A DNA stretch of 21,459 nt, from the NCBI GenBank assembly GCA_016777745.1, contig JADHQX010000009.1, forward strand, positions 1 through 21,459, in the 5' to 3' direction. Position 1 is the first letter of the stretch, and the number at the start of each line of letters is the position of its first letter. Of this stretch, positions 10,201-19,975 are shown piece after piece. Position numbers and translations under genes: made by a program. Source of the DNA: Candidatus Pelagibacterales bacterium (GTDB taxonomy: Bacteria > Pseudomonadota > Alphaproteobacteria > Pelagibacterales > AG-422-B15). The notes under the pieces are model-generated. The model saw only the letters and a list, made by a program, of their open reading frames with translations, ran no database searches and was not told where the DNA came from.

Positions 10201-11428
10201 CTTCAGGACGTTCATTTTCAACAAGTTTTTTAGCTTGTTTTAGTGTCGTAGCTAAACCAAGAGATTCTAATCTTGCGTAAATGAAAGGTTTAAACAGTTC
10301 AAGTGCCATCTTTTTAGGAAGTCCACATTGATGTAACTTTAGTTCTGGACCAACCACAATTACAGAACGACCGGAATAATCTACTCTTTTACCCAGTAGA
10401 TTCTGTCTAAATCTTCCTTGTTTACCTTTTAACATTTCAGCTAAAGATTTTAGTGGTCTCTTATTCGTACCAGTAATTACTCTACCTCTTCTTCCATTAT
10501 CAAATAATGCATCAACTGATTCTTGAAGCATTCTCTTTTCATTTCTGATAATAATGTCAGGAGCTCTAAGTTCTATTAAGCGTGCTAATCTGTTATTACG
10601 ATTTATAACTCTTCTATATAAATCGTTTAAATCTGAAGAAGCAAATCTACCGCCATCAAGAGGAACTAGTGGTCTTAATTCAGGCGGTATAACTGGAATT
10701 ACAGTTAAAATCATCCATTCTGGTCTATTGCCAGAAGATATGAAGGCTTCATAAAGTTTAATTCTTTTTAATAATTTTTCTGAGAGTGCTACCGCTTTAG
10801 TATTTTCAAGTTTTGTTCTTAATTGAGCGGCAACTTCTTCTAGCTCAATTTTCTCTAGTACTTTTCTTACTGCTTCAGCCCCAATGCCAGCAGTAAAGGC
10901 GTCTTCACCCCACTCTTCTTTTGCTTTTTCTAACTCATTTTCATCTAAAAGTTGATTTTGCTCTAACGAAGTTAAGCCAGGCTCTGTAACCATGAATTGT
11001 TCAAAATAAAGAACTTTTTCAAGATCTTTTAGCTTCATATCAACCATTAAAGCTATTCTACTTGGTAGAGATTTTAAGAACCAAATATGTGCAACGGGAG
11101 CAGCTAGTTTAATGTGACCCATTCGTTCACGCCTAACATCTTTTTTTGTAACTTCAACACCACACTTTTCACATATGATACCCTTAAATTTCATTCTCTT
11201 ATATTTGCCACATAAACACTCATAGTCTTTTATGGGACCAAAAATTCTTGAACAAAATAGTCCATCTCTCTCTGGTTTAAAAGTTCTATAATTTATAGTT
11301 TCAGGCTTTTTAATTTCACCATAAGACCATGATAAAATTCTTTCTGGACTAGCAATTGAAATTCTAACCTGATTAAAGTCACTACGAGATGCAGCAGGGT
11401 TAAAAATATTCATTATTGACTGTGACAT
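7235..11428 (-). CDS. rpoC: DNA-directed RNA polymerase subunit beta'
   Basis: Beta' forms one jaw of RNA polymerase and carries the catalytic magnesium site. The 1397-residue product (E. coli 1407) has the N-terminal zinc-binding cysteines C71, C73, C86 and C89, the lid/rudder/coiled-coil region that contacts sigma (around residues 255-350), and the catalytic [12 protein letters not shown] (460-471) with the three aspartates D462, D464 and D466. The bridge-helix and trigger-loop region is intact ([20 protein letters not shown]), as is the second zinc site ([11 protein letters not shown] plus an upstream cysteine). The start [13 protein letters not shown] is chosen because AGGA lies about 10 nt upstream; the inner ATG (MNIF) lacks one. 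It follows rpoB by 13 nt. No terminator is evident after the stop. Confidence 0.98.
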   Translation of the reverse strand: MSQSIMNIFNPAASRSDFNQVRISIASPERILSWSYGEIKKPETINYRTFKPERDGLFCSRIFGPIKDYECLCGKYKRMKFKGIICEKCGVEVTKKDVRRERMGHIKLAAPVAHIWFLKSLPSRIALMVDMKLKDLEKVLYFEQFMVTEPGLTSLEQNQLLDENELEKAKEEWGEDAFTAGIGAEAVRKVLEKIELEEVAAQLRTKLENTKAVALSEKLLKRIKLYEAFISSGNRPEWMILTVIPVIPPELRPLVPLDGGRFASSDLNDLYRRVINRNNRLARLIELRAPDIIIRNEKRMLQESVDALFDNGRRGRVITGTNKRPLKSLAEMLKGKQGRFRQNLLGKRVDYSGRSVIVVGPELKLHQCGLPKKMALELFKPFIYARLESLGLATTLKQAKKLVENERPEVWDVLDRVIREHPIILNRAPTLHRLGVQAFEPLLIDGKAIQLHPLVCTAFNADFDGDQMAVHVPLSLEAQLEARVLMMSTNNILNPANGKPVIVPSQDIVLGIYYLTQEKNNEPGEGSIFKDINEIEQALENKAITLHSKITSRITITNDDGIEEIKRMDSTAGRFIMWNLLPKNKDLKFSLVNRILAKKEMSELIDVVYRYCGQKDTVLFADAIKELGFYHAYKAGISFGKDDMIIPDSKEGLINETSEQIEKFEKQYNDGLITSREKYNKVIDTWAKCTDRVAQEMMNEISSVKVDPITKRELPINSIYMMANSGARGSAAQMKQLAGMRGLMAKPSGDIIETPIISNFKEGLNVLEYFNSTHGARKGLADTALKTANSGYLTRRLCDVAQDASITIEDCNTNIGVRVSDVVEGGEVIVSISERVLGRFAQEDIKHPITEELIVAKGNYIEEVIADQIEESGIQNVYIRSALTCESKRGLCVKCYGRDLARGFLVNLGETVGMIAAQSIGEPGTQLTMRTFHIGGTAQINDQSFVEVNCEGIFKILNKNTVEDSKGDLIVMGRNCQLAIQDKSGKELANYKVPYGTRILVKEDSNVSHGTKICEWDPFTNPVISEKTGTANYVDLQSGISLTDETDEKTGLTNMKVKDWKANPKGVDLKPRITLRDKSGEVIMLANGTEARYFLPPESLLSIADGAEVHAGDILARTPQAASKTKDITGGLPRVAELFEARKPKDFAVIAENSGYISFGKDMRGKQKVIVTPEDEHEEPKEYLIPKGKQVAYQEGEKIEKGDYLLDGNPDPHDILEILGIEPLANYLINEVQEVYRLQGVQINDKHIEVLCRQMLKKVKVVSSGDSSFIANEEIERVDYLTENEELASQGKELAVAKPILLGITKASLSTKSFISAASFQETTRILTDAAIKGKVDTLQGLKENVIVGRLIPAGTGRVFKQLEKRAKNLDNTAKEEMAAMRAKRELETAEIQQNIE

Positions 11429-11441
11429 AGCTTTTTTATTC

Positions 11442-14400
11442 CTAGTTTGTATTTGATAGTTCGATGTTTAATCCAAGCGCTCTTATTTCCTTTATTAGTA
11501 CATTAAATGATTCAGGTGTTCCTGATTGGAATACGTCCTCACCCCTAATAATTGTTTCATATACTTTTGTTCTACCGGCTACATCATCGGATTTAACTGT
11601 AAGAATTTCTTGTAAAGTATATGCGGCACCATAAGCTTCAAGTGCCCAAACTTCCATCTCACCAAATCTCTGTCCACCAAACTGTGCTTTACCACCTAAT
11701 GGTTGCTGAGTTACTAAACTATAAGGACCAATTGATCTTGCATGAATTTTATCATCTACAAGGTGGTGGAGTTTTAACATATATATTATTCCAACTGTCA
11801 CTTGACGTTCGAATTTATCTCCTGATATTCCATCCCATAAATCTGACTGACCACTCTCATTAAAGCCTGCTTGCTTAAGCATTGCAGAAATTTCTGATTC
11901 ACTGGCACCATCAAACACTGGTGTCTTAATCGGCACACCTGATGTCAAATTTCCAGCTAATTCAATTTTTTCTGATTTATTAAGTGAGGCAATATCTTCA
12001 GAAAATTGTTTTTCTCCATAAACAATTTTTAAGCTATCATCAATCAAGTTCATGTCATTATTTTGCTTGTATTGTTTGAGTGATTTATTGATCATGTCTC
12101 CAATACCTGCACAAGCCCAACCTAAATGAGTTTCAAGTATTTGACCTACATTCATACGACTTGGAACACCCAGTGGATTTAAAACAATGTCTACAGTTCT
12201 TCCATCAGCTAAATAAGGCATATCTTCAACTGGGTTAATTTTACTGATAACACCTTTGTTTCCATGTCTACCAGCCATTTTATCACCTGGTTGCAGTTTT
12301 CTTTTAACAGCTACAAAAACTTTAACCATTTTCATAACACCTGGAAGAAGCTCGTCACCTCTTTGAACTTTATTAACTTTATTGTCGAAAACTTTTTGAA
12401 TAGCAGCTCTTGCTGTATCATATTGTTTCTTCAAGTTATCAAATTGCTCTTTATCGTTTTTATTAGATAATTCTATTTTCCACAAATCTGCTAAATTAAT
12501 TTCACCAGAATCAGATGAGGGAATATTTTTTTCACCAATTAAAACTGAAAGTCTTTCTTTTGTATTTCTATTAAGAATACCAAGTTCTGCTTCTCTATCA
12601 TTTGCTAATTTTTCTATTTCATCCCTTTCAATAGCAAGTGCTCTATCATCTTTTTCAATACCATAACGGTTGAATACTTTAACATCTACGATTGTGCCAC
12701 TAGAACCTGGAGGCAGTCGTAAAGATGTATCTTTAACATCTGTAGCTTTTTCACCAAAAATAGCTCTGAGTAATTTTTCCTCTGGAGTAACGGGACTCTC
12801 ACCTTTTGGAGTCACTTTACCAACCAAGATATCACCTGGATGTACTTCTGCGCCAACATATACAATTCCCGCCTCATCAAGGTTACTTAGCATTTCATCT
12901 CCAACATTAGGTATGTCTCTTGTAATTTCTTCAGCACCAAGCTTGGTATCTCTGGACATTACTTCAAAATCATCAATATGAATTGATGTAAACTTATCTT
13001 CTTGAACTATTTTTTCAGAAATTAAAATAGAGTCCTCAAAATTATAACCACGCCATGGCATAAAGGCCACAACTACATTTCTACCTAGACCAAGCTCACC
13101 AAGATGAGTTGATTGACCGTCAGCAATAATATCACCTGGTTTAACTTTATCTCCAACTTTTACTAATGGACGTTGATTAATACATGTACTTTGGTTAGAT
13201 CTTTGAAATTTCTGCAGTGTGTAGATGTCAACACCAGACTCTTCTGAGCTAATATCTTCTGTTACCCTTACTACAATTCTCTTACCATCAATCTTATCTA
13301 CAATACCTTCTCTTTTTCCAATAATTGTTACACCAGAATCAATTGCAACTTTTTGTTCGACACCTGTACCAACTAAAGGTGATTCAGCTTGTATTAAAGG
13401 TACTGCTTGTCTCATCATGTTTGATCCCATTAAGGCTCTATTGGCATCATCATTTTCTAAAAATGGTATTAAAGATGCTGCACAAGAAACAACTTGTTTT
13501 GGAGAAACATCCATATAGTCAATCTCACTAGGTCCCGTCATAACAAAATCACTATCTCTTCTTGAGGAAATTAATTTTGTTAAGAAATCACCTTTGTCAC
13601 TAATCTCAGTATTTGCTTGAGCAATAGTAAATTGAGATTCTTCCATTGCAGAAAGATAATCAATTTGATTACTTACTTTGCCATCAATAACTTTTCTGTA
13701 AGGGCTCTCAATAAAGCCATATTTATTTACCTTGGCATGTGACGCCAAACTATTTATTAGTCCAATATTTGGACCCTCAGGAGTTTCAATAGGACATATT
13801 CTTCCATAGTGTGTTGGGTGTACGTCTCTTACTTCAAATCCAGCGCGCTCTCTACTTAAGCCACCTGGTCCTAATGCTGATAGTCTTCTTTTGTGTGTAA
13901 TTTCAGCTAGAGGATTTGTTTGGTCCATGAATTGTGAAAGTTGTGATGTTCCAAAAAATTCTTTAAGCGATGCCACTAGTGGCTTTGCGTTAATAATATC
14001 TTGAGGGGTAACTGCATCTACTTCAAGTGAATTCATACGTTCTTTAATAGAACGTTCCATTCTAATTAATCCCATTCGGAAAACATTTTCAGTTAATTCA
14101 CCAACCGATCTAACTCTTCTGTTTCCTAAATGATCAATATCGTCAATTTCACCTTTACCTGTTCTTAAGTCAATTACAGTTTTAATAACTGCAATAACGT
14201 CTTCGCTTCGTAATACAGTTACGTCATCAGGGCACTCTAAGTTTAATCGAAAGTTCATCTTAACACGACCAACATCAGATAAGTCATACTTATCAGTCTT
14301 AAAAAATAATGAGTTAAAAACTTCAAAAGCAGCTTCAATGTTTGGCGGTTCACCAGGTCTTAATACTTTATAAATTTCGACAACAGCATCTTCTGGTGTT

Positions 14401-15506
14401 AAATTTTTATCAAGACGTAAAGTGTCTCTAATAAATGCACCGACGTTTATTCCATCTACATTCAATACTTGAATATTTTTTAAACCTAGTTCGTTAATTT
14501 TTTCTAGCACCTCTGGTGTAATTTCATCAGAAGCTTCAAAATATACTTCACCAGATTTATCATTGATTATGTCTTCAGCAAGATACTTGCCTATTAGGTT
14601 ATCCGGTATTAATAATATATTTTTCAAACCATCTTTAGCTAATTTAGCTGCAATTGCAGGGTTAATTTTTGTGCCTTGTTTAATGGCTACTTTGTTAGTA
14701 GAGGCATCAATTAGATCTTCTTGTAATTTAGAAACCTTGATATTTTTTGGATCAAATGGGATTTCCCAATTTTCTGATTTAGATGATTTTTTACAATTTA
14801 TTAACTCATAAAACATTCCTAAAATATCGTCTCTATCAATTCCCATCGCCATTAAGAATGTAGTGATGTGAATTTTCTTTTTTCTATCAATCCTAGTATA
14901 AAGAATGTCTTTATGATCAAATTCAATATCTAACCAAGAACCACGATAAGGTATTACTCTAGCTCCAAATAATAGCTTGCCACTTGAATGTGTTTTACCT
15001 TTGTCATGATCGAAAAATACACCTGGACTTCTGTGCATTTGACTTACTATAACACGTTCAGTTCCATTGGTAATAAATGTACCTCTGTCTGTCATTAGGG
15101 GTAAGTCACATAAGTAGATTTCTTGTTCTTTAATATCTTTTACAGTTCGAGACTCGGTTTCTTCATCAATATCAAAAACAATCAATCGAAGTTTAATCTT
15201 AAGAGGTGCAGCATATGATTTGTCTCTTTGTCTGCACTCGTCAACATCAAATTTAGGCTGATCAAAATCATATTCTATAAATTCAACGTGAGCTGAACCT
15301 GAAAAATCTTCTAATGGAAATACACTTTTAAAGACTTTTTGGAGACCCTTGTCAGGTCTTTCAGATGGTTTATGCCCTTCAAGTAGAAAGCTTGCATAAG
15401 ATTTTTTTTGTATTTCAATTAAGTTTGGAAATGTCGTAACTTCCTTAAGAGACCCAAAGTTTTTTCGGACTCGTTTACGTTCAGTAAAAGATAATGAATT
15501 AACCAT
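11442..15506 (-). CDS. rpoB: DNA-directed RNA polymerase subunit beta
   Basis: Beta is the other large catalytic subunit of RNA polymerase. From the ATG at 15504-15506 the product has 1354 residues and begins [18 protein letters not shown], the conserved N-terminus; a TTG ten codons upstream extends the open frame but adds nothing conserved. The rifampicin-pocket region SQLSQFMDQ (521-529) through [12 protein letters not shown] (538-549) has the sensitive-type residues Asp528, His538 and Ser543, equivalent to E. coli 516, 526 and 531. The C-terminal region has [13 protein letters not shown] and the [20 protein letters not shown] motif. A GAG about 9 nt upstream is a weak ribosome binding site. 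A 69-nt gap with a hairpin separates it from rplL; rpoC follows after 13 nt. Confidence 0.98.
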   Translation of the reverse strand: MVNSLSFTERKRVRKNFGSLKEVTTFPNLIEIQKKSYASFLLEGHKPSERPDKGLQKVFKSVFPLEDFSGSAHVEFIEYDFDQPKFDVDECRQRDKSYAAPLKIKLRLIVFDIDEETESRTVKDIKEQEIYLCDLPLMTDRGTFITNGTERVIVSQMHRSPGVFFDHDKGKTHSSGKLLFGARVIPYRGSWLDIEFDHKDILYTRIDRKKKIHITTFLMAMGIDRDDILGMFYELINCKKSSKSENWEIPFDPKNIKVSKLQEDLIDASTNKVAIKQGTKINPAIAAKLAKDGLKNILLIPDNLIGKYLAEDIINDKSGEVYFEASDEITPEVLEKINELGLKNIQVLNVDGINVGAFIRDTLRLDKNLTPEDAVVEIYKVLRPGEPPNIEAAFEVFNSLFFKTDKYDLSDVGRVKMNFRLNLECPDDVTVLRSEDVIAVIKTVIDLRTGKGEIDDIDHLGNRRVRSVGELTENVFRMGLIRMERSIKERMNSLEVDAVTPQDIINAKPLVASLKEFFGTSQLSQFMDQTNPLAEITHKRRLSALGPGGLSRERAGFEVRDVHPTHYGRICPIETPEGPNIGLINSLASHAKVNKYGFIESPYRKVIDGKVSNQIDYLSAMEESQFTIAQANTEISDKGDFLTKLISSRRDSDFVMTGPSEIDYMDVSPKQVVSCAASLIPFLENDDANRALMGSNMMRQAVPLIQAESPLVGTGVEQKVAIDSGVTIIGKREGIVDKIDGKRIVVRVTEDISSEESGVDIYTLQKFQRSNQSTCINQRPLVKVGDKVKPGDIIADGQSTHLGELGLGRNVVVAFMPWRGYNFEDSILISEKIVQEDKFTSIHIDDFEVMSRDTKLGAEEITRDIPNVGDEMLSNLDEAGIVYVGAEVHPGDILVGKVTPKGESPVTPEEKLLRAIFGEKATDVKDTSLRLPPGSSGTIVDVKVFNRYGIEKDDRALAIERDEIEKLANDREAELGILNRNTKERLSVLIGEKNIPSSDSGEINLADLWKIELSNKNDKEQFDNLKKQYDTARAAIQKVFDNKVNKVQRGDELLPGVMKMVKVFVAVKRKLQPGDKMAGRHGNKGVISKINPVEDMPYLADGRTVDIVLNPLGVPSRMNVGQILETHLGWACAGIGDMINKSLKQYKQNNDMNLIDDSLKIVYGEKQFSEDIASLNKSEKIELAGNLTSGVPIKTPVFDGASESEISAMLKQAGFNESGQSDLWDGISGDKFERQVTVGIIYMLKLHHLVDDKIHARSIGPYSLVTQQPLGGKAQFGGQRFGEMEVWALEAYGAAYTLQEILTVKSDDVAGRTKVYETIIRGEDVFQSGTPESFNVLIKEIRALGLNIELSNTN

Positions 15507-15530
15507 CAATAAATACTCGTATCCAATCAC

Positions 15531-15553
15531 AACCAATCATAAAATGATTAGTT
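15531..15553 (-). promoter_or_regulatory. hairpin in the rplL-rpoB spacer
   Basis: In the transcript sense the arms are AACTAATCAT and ATGATTGGTT around a TTT loop: ten pairs, nine Watson-Crick and one G-U wobble that pairs only in the RNA of the operon strand (it is an A-C mismatch on the other strand). It lies in the only sizeable gap of the rplK-rpoC block. In E. coli this spacer holds the attenuator and an RNase III site that lower rpoBC expression relative to rplL. There is no T-run directly after the stem, so processing or partial attenuation is more likely than full termination (inference). Confidence 0.5.
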
Positions 15554-15575
15554 GCTATAAAAAATTTTTAAAAAA

Positions 15576-15947
15576 TTACTTAAGTTCTACAGTCGCGCCA
15601 GCTGCTTCAAGTTGAGCTTTCATCGCATCTGCTTCGTCTTTAGATATACCAGCTTTTACTTCTTTAGGAGCGCCTTCAACTAAGTCTTTAGCTTCCTTAA
15701 GTCCTAAACCAGTTATAGTTCTAACTTCCTTGATAACATTAATTTTTTTATCTCCAGCTGCTGCTAATACAACAGTGAACTCTGATTTTTCTTCAGCGGC
15801 TTCGCCTCCCGCTACTGGTGCTGCTGCTGCTGCAACTGGTGCTGCTGCTGAAACACCCCATTTTTCTTCTAATAATTTTGATAATTCTGCTGCTTCAATT
15901 ACAGTTAATCCTGATAGTTGATCAACGATTTGTTCTAGGTCGGCCAT
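15576..15947 (-). CDS. rplL: 50S ribosomal protein L7/L12
   Basis: L7/L12 forms the flexible multi-copy stalk that recruits translational GTPases such as EF-Tu and EF-G, both encoded in this window. The 123-residue product has the N-terminal dimerisation domain ([20 protein letters not shown]), an alanine-rich hinge at roughly residues 33-52, and the C-terminal factor-binding domain with [20 protein letters not shown]. The length is typical (120-125). It starts 23 nt after rplJ and is followed by a 69-nt gap with a hairpin before rpoB. Because L7/L12 is needed in several copies per ribosome, a drop in expression past this gene would make sense. Confidence 0.98.
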   Translation of the reverse strand: MADLEQIVDQLSGLTVIEAAELSKLLEEKWGVSAAAPVAAAAAPVAGGEAAEEKSEFTVVLAAAGDKKINVIKEVRTITGLGLKEAKDLVEGAPKEVKAGISKDEADAMKAQLEAAGATVELK

Positions 15948-15970
15948 TTTTTAGTTCCCTTTCTTAAGAT

Positions 15971-16480
15971 CTAATTACTTTTACTAAATGCATTTATTAC
16001 GTTTGCTACTTTTCCAGCAGGTGCAGCAACTAATCCTGTAATTCTTTGCGCTGGAGCGTTCAATAATCCTATTAATTTTGCTCTTGTCTCGTCGAGTGAT
16101 GGCAATTTAGATAATTCTAAGATTTTTTCAACAGTTAATATCTCTTTATTCATTATGCCGCCAATTATGGAAAGTTTCTCATTTGCCTTAGAGAAATTGG
16201 CTATTAGCTTAGTTAATTCAACTGGATCATTTGAATAAGCTATCGCAGTAGGACCATCAAAAAACTCTGACATTGCTGATTTTTCTGAACCGTCCAGTGC
16301 AATCTTAATTAATCGATTATTTGTAACCTTAATATTGGCTCCAGTTTCAAATGATTTTACTCTTAATTCACTGATCTCATTTACTGACATACCTCTATAA
16401 TGAAAGACCAAAATTAGATCATTCTCGCTAATTATAGATTTAATATTTTCAACAAAATTTGTTTTTTCTTGTCTATTCAT
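15971..16480 (-). CDS. rplJ: 50S ribosomal protein L10
   Basis: L10 anchors the L7/L12 dimers to 23S rRNA at the stalk base. The 169-residue product begins MNRQEKTNFVENIKS, has the RNA-binding N-terminal domain with VFHYRGMSVNEISELR and VTNNRLIKIAL, and ends with the helical region that binds L7/L12 dimers. The length is typical (165-175). The start lies only 4 nt after rplA. In E. coli a structured leader before rplJ binds L10-L12 for feedback control; here there is no space for one, so any such site would have to lie inside rplA or elsewhere (inference). Confidence 0.97.
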   Translation of the reverse strand: MNRQEKTNFVENIKSIISENDLILVFHYRGMSVNEISELRVKSFETGANIKVTNNRLIKIALDGSEKSAMSEFFDGPTAIAYSNDPVELTKLIANFSKANEKLSIIGGIMNKEILTVEKILELSKLPSLDETRAKLIGLLNAPAQRITGLVAAPAGKVANVINAFSKSN

Positions 16481-16484
16481 TATT

Positions 16485-17168
16485 TTATATACTTAAACTT
16501 CCTAAATCTAATTTTATTCCAGGTCCCATTGTTGGGCTAATAGAAACGCCTTTAATAAAATCACCTTTTATTCCTGCAGGTCTATCTTTTGAAATAGTTT
16601 CTACAAAGAATTTAATATTTGAAACTAACTCAGCTTTATTAAATTTTGATTTACCTACACCTGAGTGAATAACTATACCGTTAGTTTTATATTCAAGCTC
16701 ACCAGCTTTAGCATCTTCAACTGCTTTTTTAACATTAGCTGTTACAGTACCAAGTTTTGGATTTGGCATAAGTCCTCTTGGGCCAAGAACTTGTCCAAGC
16801 TTTCCAACTTTAGCCATCATGTCAGGAGTTGAAATACATCTATCAAAATCAGTAAAGCCAGCTTTAACTTTTTCAACTAATTCATCTCCACCAACTAAAT
16901 CTGCTCCCGCTTCCTTAGCTTCTTCTTGTTTATCAGCATTAGCAAATACACAAACCTTAATAACTTTACCTAAACTTTTTGGTAACTGAATTTTACCTCT
17001 AACATTTTGCTCACCTTTTTTAGGATCAACATTTACATTAATTGCAATATCAATAGTTTCGTTAAATTTAGCTGTAGATGACTTCATAGCTATGTCTACT
17101 CCATCTTCTAATGAGTAAAGTTTAGCTTTATCGAATTCAGAGTATATTTTTGTAATACGTTTTTTCAT
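16485..17168 (-). CDS. rplA: 50S ribosomal protein L1
   Basis: L1 forms the mobile stalk that helps release deacylated tRNA from the E site, and in many bacteria it represses its own operon by binding mRNA near rplK. The 227-residue product begins MKKRITKIY and shows the signature GQVLGPRGLMPNPKLGTVT (about residues 128-146), followed by the second half of domain I, including HSGVGKSKF and PTMGPGIKL. The length is typical (about 230). It lies 4 nt after rplK and 4 nt before rplJ, so all four L11/L10-cluster genes form one tight unit. Confidence 0.97.
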   Translation of the reverse strand: MKKRITKIYSEFDKAKLYSLEDGVDIAMKSSTAKFNETIDIAINVNVDPKKGEQNVRGKIQLPKSLGKVIKVCVFANADKQEEAKEAGADLVGGDELVEKVKAGFTDFDRCISTPDMMAKVGKLGQVLGPRGLMPNPKLGTVTANVKKAVEDAKAGELEYKTNGIVIHSGVGKSKFNKAELVSNIKFFVETISKDRPAGIKGDFIKGVSISPTMGPGIKLDLGSLSI

Positions 17169-17172
17169 TAAT

Positions 17173-17601
17173 CTAATCCGTTACTTCTATTCCCATTGAT
17201 CTGGCAGAACCTATAATAATTTTCATACCTTGGTCAACTGTATTAGCGTTTAAATCTTTTAATTTTTTTTCAGCGATTTCTCTACATTTAGCCATAGAAA
17301 TTGAACCCGCACTCTCTCGGCCAGGTTCTTTTGAACCTTTTTTAATATTTATTGCTTCTTTTATGAAATAAGATGCAGGTGGCATCTTAATTTCCATCTC
17401 AAAACTCTTATCTTTAAAGTAAGTCACTACTACAGGCAGAACAACTCCTGGCTGTTCACCTTTAGATTTATCGTTAAATGTCTTACAAAAGTCCATGATA
17501 TTAATACCACGTTGTCCCAATGCTGGTCCAATAGGTGGCGCCGGATTAGCTTGACCTGCTGGAATTTGTAATTTTAAATATCCTTCTATTTCTTTAGCCA
17601 T
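17173..17601 (-). CDS. rplK: 50S ribosomal protein L11
   Basis: L11 binds the GTPase-associated centre of 23S rRNA and is needed for RelA activation in the stringent response. The 142-residue product has the proline-rich N-terminal domain ([19 protein letters not shown], about residues 14-32), the target area for thiostrepton-type antibiotics, and a C-terminal RNA-binding domain ending [14 protein letters not shown]. The length is typical (141-143). It starts 3 nt after nusG and precedes rplA by 4 nt. No separate promoter fits here, so it depends on transcription coming through secE-nusG. Confidence 0.98.
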   Translation of the reverse strand: MAKEIEGYLKLQIPAGQANPAPPIGPALGQRGINIMDFCKTFNDKSKGEQPGVVLPVVVTYFKDKSFEMEIKMPPASYFIKEAINIKKGSKEPGRESAGSISMAKCREIAEKKLKDLNANTVDQGMKIIIGSARSMGIEVTD

Positions 17602-17604
17602 ATC

Positions 17605-18138
17605 TTACTCTTTCTCTACTTGTGTATATTCAAGTTCTACTGGTGTTGATCTACCAAAAATAGAAACTGAAACTTTAATTCTTGATCTTTCTTCGTCAAT
17701 TTCTTCTATTAATCCAGTAAATGAAGCAAATGGACCATCGGTTACTCTTACTTGTTCGCCAACATCAAAAGTTATAGACGGTTTAGGTTGAGCAATACCC
17801 TCTTCAATATCTGAGAGAATTTTATTAATCTCAGCTTCAGGTACTGGTGAAGGTTTTCCTTGAACGTGACCAAGAAAACCTGAAACTTTTGGTAAACCTT
17901 TTACCAAGTGATACGTCTCATCATTCATAATCATTTTAATTAAAATGTAGCCAGGGAAAAATTTTCGTTCCGCATTTCTTTTTTTACCATTTTTTACTTC
18001 AACAACTTCTTCCGTGGGAACTACTATCTTATCAAATGAGTCATCAAGCTCTTTTAGTTTAACTTTTTCCATTATTGAAGCAGCAACTTTTTTTTCATAG
18101 CCTGAATAAGCTTGAGCTATATACCACTTATGAGACAT
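17605..18138 (-). CDS. nusG: transcription termination/antitermination factor NusG
   Basis: NusG travels with RNA polymerase, promotes processive elongation, and links it to Rho or, through S10, to the ribosome. The 177-residue product has the NGN domain (KWYIAQAYSGYEKKVAASI at the start, KFFPGYILIKM in the middle) and a C-terminal KOW domain at about residues 125-172 (VRVTDGPFASFTGLIEEIDE). The length is typical (about 175-185). Its ATG directly follows the secE stop with no gap, and rplK begins 3 nt after it. Encoding it beside its partners rpoB, rpoC and rpsJ is the usual bacterial arrangement. Confidence 0.98.
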   Translation of the reverse strand: MSHKWYIAQAYSGYEKKVAASIMEKVKLKELDDSFDKIVVPTEEVVEVKNGKKRNAERKFFPGYILIKMIMNDETYHLVKGLPKVSGFLGHVQGKPSPVPEAEINKILSDIEEGIAQPKPSITFDVGEQVRVTDGPFASFTGLIEEIDEERSRIKVSVSIFGRSTPVELEYTQVEKE

Positions 18139-18327
18139 TTATAAACTCCACTCAATAATATTGTTTAAACCAAAAGAAAAGATTTGGTCTACTATTAAAA
18201 AAAATATAGCTGCGAAAGTAGTTATGATTAATACCATAACTGCTCCTGTAAGAGTCTCTCGAGTAGTAGGCCAAGTGACCTTGCTACCTTCTTTTCTTAC
18301 TTCTTGTATGAATTTAATAGGATTCAT
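18139..18327 (-). CDS. secE: preprotein translocase subunit SecE
   Basis: SecE is an essential small membrane subunit that clamps SecY in the protein-export channel. The 62-residue product is the short form found in most bacteria (E. coli has a longer one with three membrane segments). It has an amphipathic N-terminal helix with the conserved FIQEVRKEGSKVTWPTTRET (residues 6-25) and a single membrane segment at about 29-50 (AVMVLIITTFAAIFFLIV). It directly abuts nusG, and tRNA-Trp ends 24 nt upstream, so its mRNA start is probably produced by tRNA processing of a tuf-trnW-secE transcript. No clear ribosome binding site or promoter is seen in that short gap. Confidence 0.96.
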   Translation of the reverse strand: MNPIKFIQEVRKEGSKVTWPTTRETLTGAVMVLIITTFAAIFFLIVDQIFSFGLNNIIEWSL

Positions 18328-18351
18328 TATTTTTTAACTTGTTCACTTTCC

Positions 18352-18427
18352 TGGCAGGAGTGAGAGGACTCGAACCTCCAACCCCCGGTTTTGGAGACCG
18401 GTGCTCTACCAATTGAGCTACACTCCT
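18352..18427 (-). tRNA. tRNA-Trp (anticodon CCA)
   Basis: A complete 76-nt cloverleaf including an encoded CCA. The acceptor arms AGGAGTG and CACTCCT pair fully. The anticodon stem CCGGT/ACCGG closes the loop CTCCAAA with anticodon CCA, and the T arm has the TTCGAGT loop. It lies 6 nt after the tuf stop and 24 nt before secE, so it must be excised from a polycistronic transcript. A tRNA-Trp directly before secE is common in alphaproteobacteria. Confidence 0.97.
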
Positions 18428-18433
18428 CCAATT

Positions 18434-19621
18434 TTATGCAACTATTTCTGTAACAACACCCGAACCAACAGTTCGACCGCCTTCTCTAATTGCAAAACGT
18501 ACACCTTTATCCATAGCAATCGGTGCAATCATTTCAACTTCCATTGAAATATTATCACCAGGCATCACCATTTCTGTACCTTCAGGTAACGAACAAACAC
18601 CAGTTACATCAGTAGTTCTGAAGTAAAACTGTGGTCTATAGTTAGTGAAGAATGGAGTGTGTCTTCCGCCCTCTTCTTTTTTAAGAACGTAAGCTTCACA
18701 TTTAAATTTAGTGTGTGGAGTAATGGTTCCAGGATGAGCAAGTACTTGTCCTCTTTCAACCTGTTCACGCTCTACACCTCTTAAAAGTGCACCAATGTTA
18801 TCTCCAGCTTGCCCTTCATCAAGAAGCTTTCTAAACATTTCAACACCTGTACATGTAGTTTTGATAGTATCTTTAATACCAACGATTTCAATTTCTTCGC
18901 CGACCTTAACGATACCTGTTTCAATTCTTCCAGTAACAACAGTTCCACGACCAGATATTGAGAATACATCCTCAACTGGCATTAAGAACGGCTTATCCAT
19001 ATCTCTTTTAGGTTGAGGAATAAATGTATCAACGGCTTCCATTAATGCGTTTATTGAATCTTTTCCTAAAGCAGCATCGCCATCTTCAATAGCAGCTAAA
19101 GCAGAACCTTTGACAATTGGAGTATCATCACCAGGAAAGCCATATTCATTTAGCATTTCTCTGATTTCTACTTCAACTAGCTCAACTAGTTCAGCATCTG
19201 CTTGGTCCATTTTATTCAAATAAACAACAATTGCTGGAACACCAACTTGTCTTGCAAGAAGGATATGCTCTCTTGTTTGGGGCATAGGTCCATCAGCACC
19301 ATTAACAACTAAAATTGCACCATCCATTTGAGCGGCACCCGTAATCATGTTTTTTACATAATCGGCGTGTCCTGGACAGTCAACGTGTGCATAGTGTCTG
19401 TTTGCAGTTTCATACTCAACGTGTGCTGTTGAAATAGTAATTCCTCTAGCTCTTTCTTCAGGAGCTTTATCAATATCAGCATACGATGTAAATTCAGCAC
19501 CGCCTGCTTCAGCTAATACTTTTGTAATTGCTGCTGTTAAAGTAGTCTTGCCATGGTCAACGTGTCCAATAGTTCCAACGTTACAATGGGGTTTACTACG
19601 ATCAAATTTTTCTTTAGCCAT
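18434..19621 (-). CDS. tuf: translation elongation factor Tu
   Basis: EF-Tu delivers aminoacyl-tRNA to the ribosomal A site as a GTP complex. From the ATG at 19619-19621 the product has 395 residues and begins [20 protein letters not shown]. GTPase motifs: GHVDHGKT (19-26), RGITI (59-63), DCPGH (81-85), NKMD (136-139) and the SAL segment in KGSALAA. Domains II and III follow to the end [10 protein letters not shown]. An upstream TTG adds six codons without conservation; an AGAGGA ribosome binding site 9 nt before the ATG supports the chosen start. It lies between tRNA-Gly (90 nt upstream) and tRNA-Trp (6 nt downstream), resembling the E. coli tyrU-glyT-tufB cluster. It is the only tuf copy in the window. 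Confidence 0.98.
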   Translation of the reverse strand: MAKEKFDRSKPHCNVGTIGHVDHGKTTLTAAITKVLAEAGGAEFTSYADIDKAPEERARGITISTAHVEYETANRHYAHVDCPGHADYVKNMITGAAQMDGAILVVNGADGPMPQTREHILLARQVGVPAIVVYLNKMDQADAELVELVEVEIREMLNEYGFPGDDTPIVKGSALAAIEDGDAALGKDSINALMEAVDTFIPQPKRDMDKPFLMPVEDVFSISGRGTVVTGRIETGIVKVGEEIEIVGIKDTIKTTCTGVEMFRKLLDEGQAGDNIGALLRGVEREQVERGQVLAHPGTITPHTKFKCEAYVLKKEEGGRHTPFFTNYRPQFYFRTTDVTGVCSLPEGTEMVMPGDNISMEVEMIAPIAMDKGVRFAIREGGRTVGSGVVTEIVA

Positions 19622-19630
19622 TTTTTTTGT

Positions 19631-19636
19631 TCCTCT
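19631..19636 (-). promoter_or_regulatory. ribosome binding site for tuf
   Basis: Read on the minus strand this is AGAGGA, 9 nt before the tuf ATG, separated by an A-rich spacer. It fixes the start at the conserved MAKEKF and argues against the six-codon TTG extension, within which it lies. Confidence 0.78.
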
Positions 19637-19711
19637 CAAATTAAAACAAAGTTTATTATTTTATAATTCTTTTTTTACTTTTTTCTTTACTCTTTTTTCG
19701 TTTCTCTTTCT

Positions 19712-19785
19712 TGGAGCGGGTGAAGAGAATCGAACTCTCGTAATCAGATTGGAAATCTGGAGCTTTACCACTAAGCTACACCCGC
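19712..19785 (-). tRNA. tRNA-Gly (anticodon UCC)
   Basis: A complete 74-nt cloverleaf with encoded CCA. The acceptor arms GCGGGTG and CACCCGC pair fully; the anticodon loop TTTCCAA gives anticodon UCC; the T loop is TTCGATT. The outermost anticodon-stem pair is a C-A mismatch, but the rest of the stem is sound. It lies 35 nt after tRNA-Tyr and 90 nt before tuf and is probably on the same transcript. E. coli has a glycine tRNA with the same anticodon (glyT) in the same place. Confidence 0.96.
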
Positions 19786-19820
19786 ACATTCCATCTACTT
19801 ACCTTTATAGGCACCTTAAA

Positions 19821-19905
19821 TGGTGGAGGGGGTTGGATTTGAACCAACGTAAGCATAGCTAACGGGTTTACAGCCCGTCCCCTTTAACCACTCGGGCACC
19901 CCTCC
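19821..19905 (-). tRNA. tRNA-Tyr (anticodon GUA)
   Basis: A complete 85-nt type II tRNA with encoded CCA. The acceptor arms GGAGGGG and CCCCTCC pair fully. The anticodon stem ACGGG/CCCGT closes the loop CTGTAAA with anticodon GUA; a long variable arm and the T loop TTCAAAT follow. It is the first gene of the large minus-strand block; a weak promoter candidate lies just upstream. Confidence 0.97.
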
Positions 19906-19916
19906 CGAGGTAATTC

Positions 19917-19945
19917 TTAATATTTTAAAAGGCTTAAAAACAAAA
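19917..19945 (-). promoter_or_regulatory. weak candidate promoter for tRNA-Tyr-tRNA-Gly-tuf
   Basis: On the minus strand, TTTTGT (19940-19945), a 17-nt spacer and TATTAA (19917-19922) would place a start near 19910, a few nucleotides before the tRNA-Tyr 5' end. The -10 box is fair and the -35 box poor. In such A/T-rich DNA a match of this quality can arise by chance, but a promoter must lie in this divergent gap to drive the tRNA-tuf transcript. Confidence 0.3.
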
Positions 19946-19975
19946 TGTTTCTTTATCTAAAAAAATATCCCAAGA

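Noticed and set aside
12670..12981. 103-residue plus-strand open frame inside rpoB
   Set aside because: It lies wholly antisense to a highly conserved part of rpoB, has no ribosome binding site and shows no recognisable domain; it is a shadow of the real gene.
13225..13518. 97-residue plus-strand open frame inside rpoB
   Set aside because: Antisense to conserved rpoB coding sequence, with low-complexity Ser/Thr/Ile/Leu composition typical of antisense frames.
15507..15536. Ten-codon N-terminal extension of RpoB starting at TTG
   Set aside because: It begins inside the spacer hairpin at a TTG without a ribosome binding site, while the inner ATG gives the conserved beta-subunit N-terminus.
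15561..15577. Palindromic A/T run after rplL (A- and T-tracts) as an intrinsic terminator
   Set aside because: It has no G+C stem, overlaps the end of rplL, and a full stop here would block essential rpoBC expression.
19640..19711. TATAAA/TATAAT-like boxes between tRNA-Gly and tuf as a tuf promoter
   Set aside because: There is no acceptable -35 box at the right spacing, and the A-rich sequence makes -10-like matches uninformative.
19548..19862. 104-residue plus-strand open frame overlapping the tuf start, tRNA-Gly and tRNA-Tyr
   Set aside because: It is antisense to tuf and two tRNAs; its GLDLNQR-type ending is the familiar false protein produced by translating a tRNA antisense strand.
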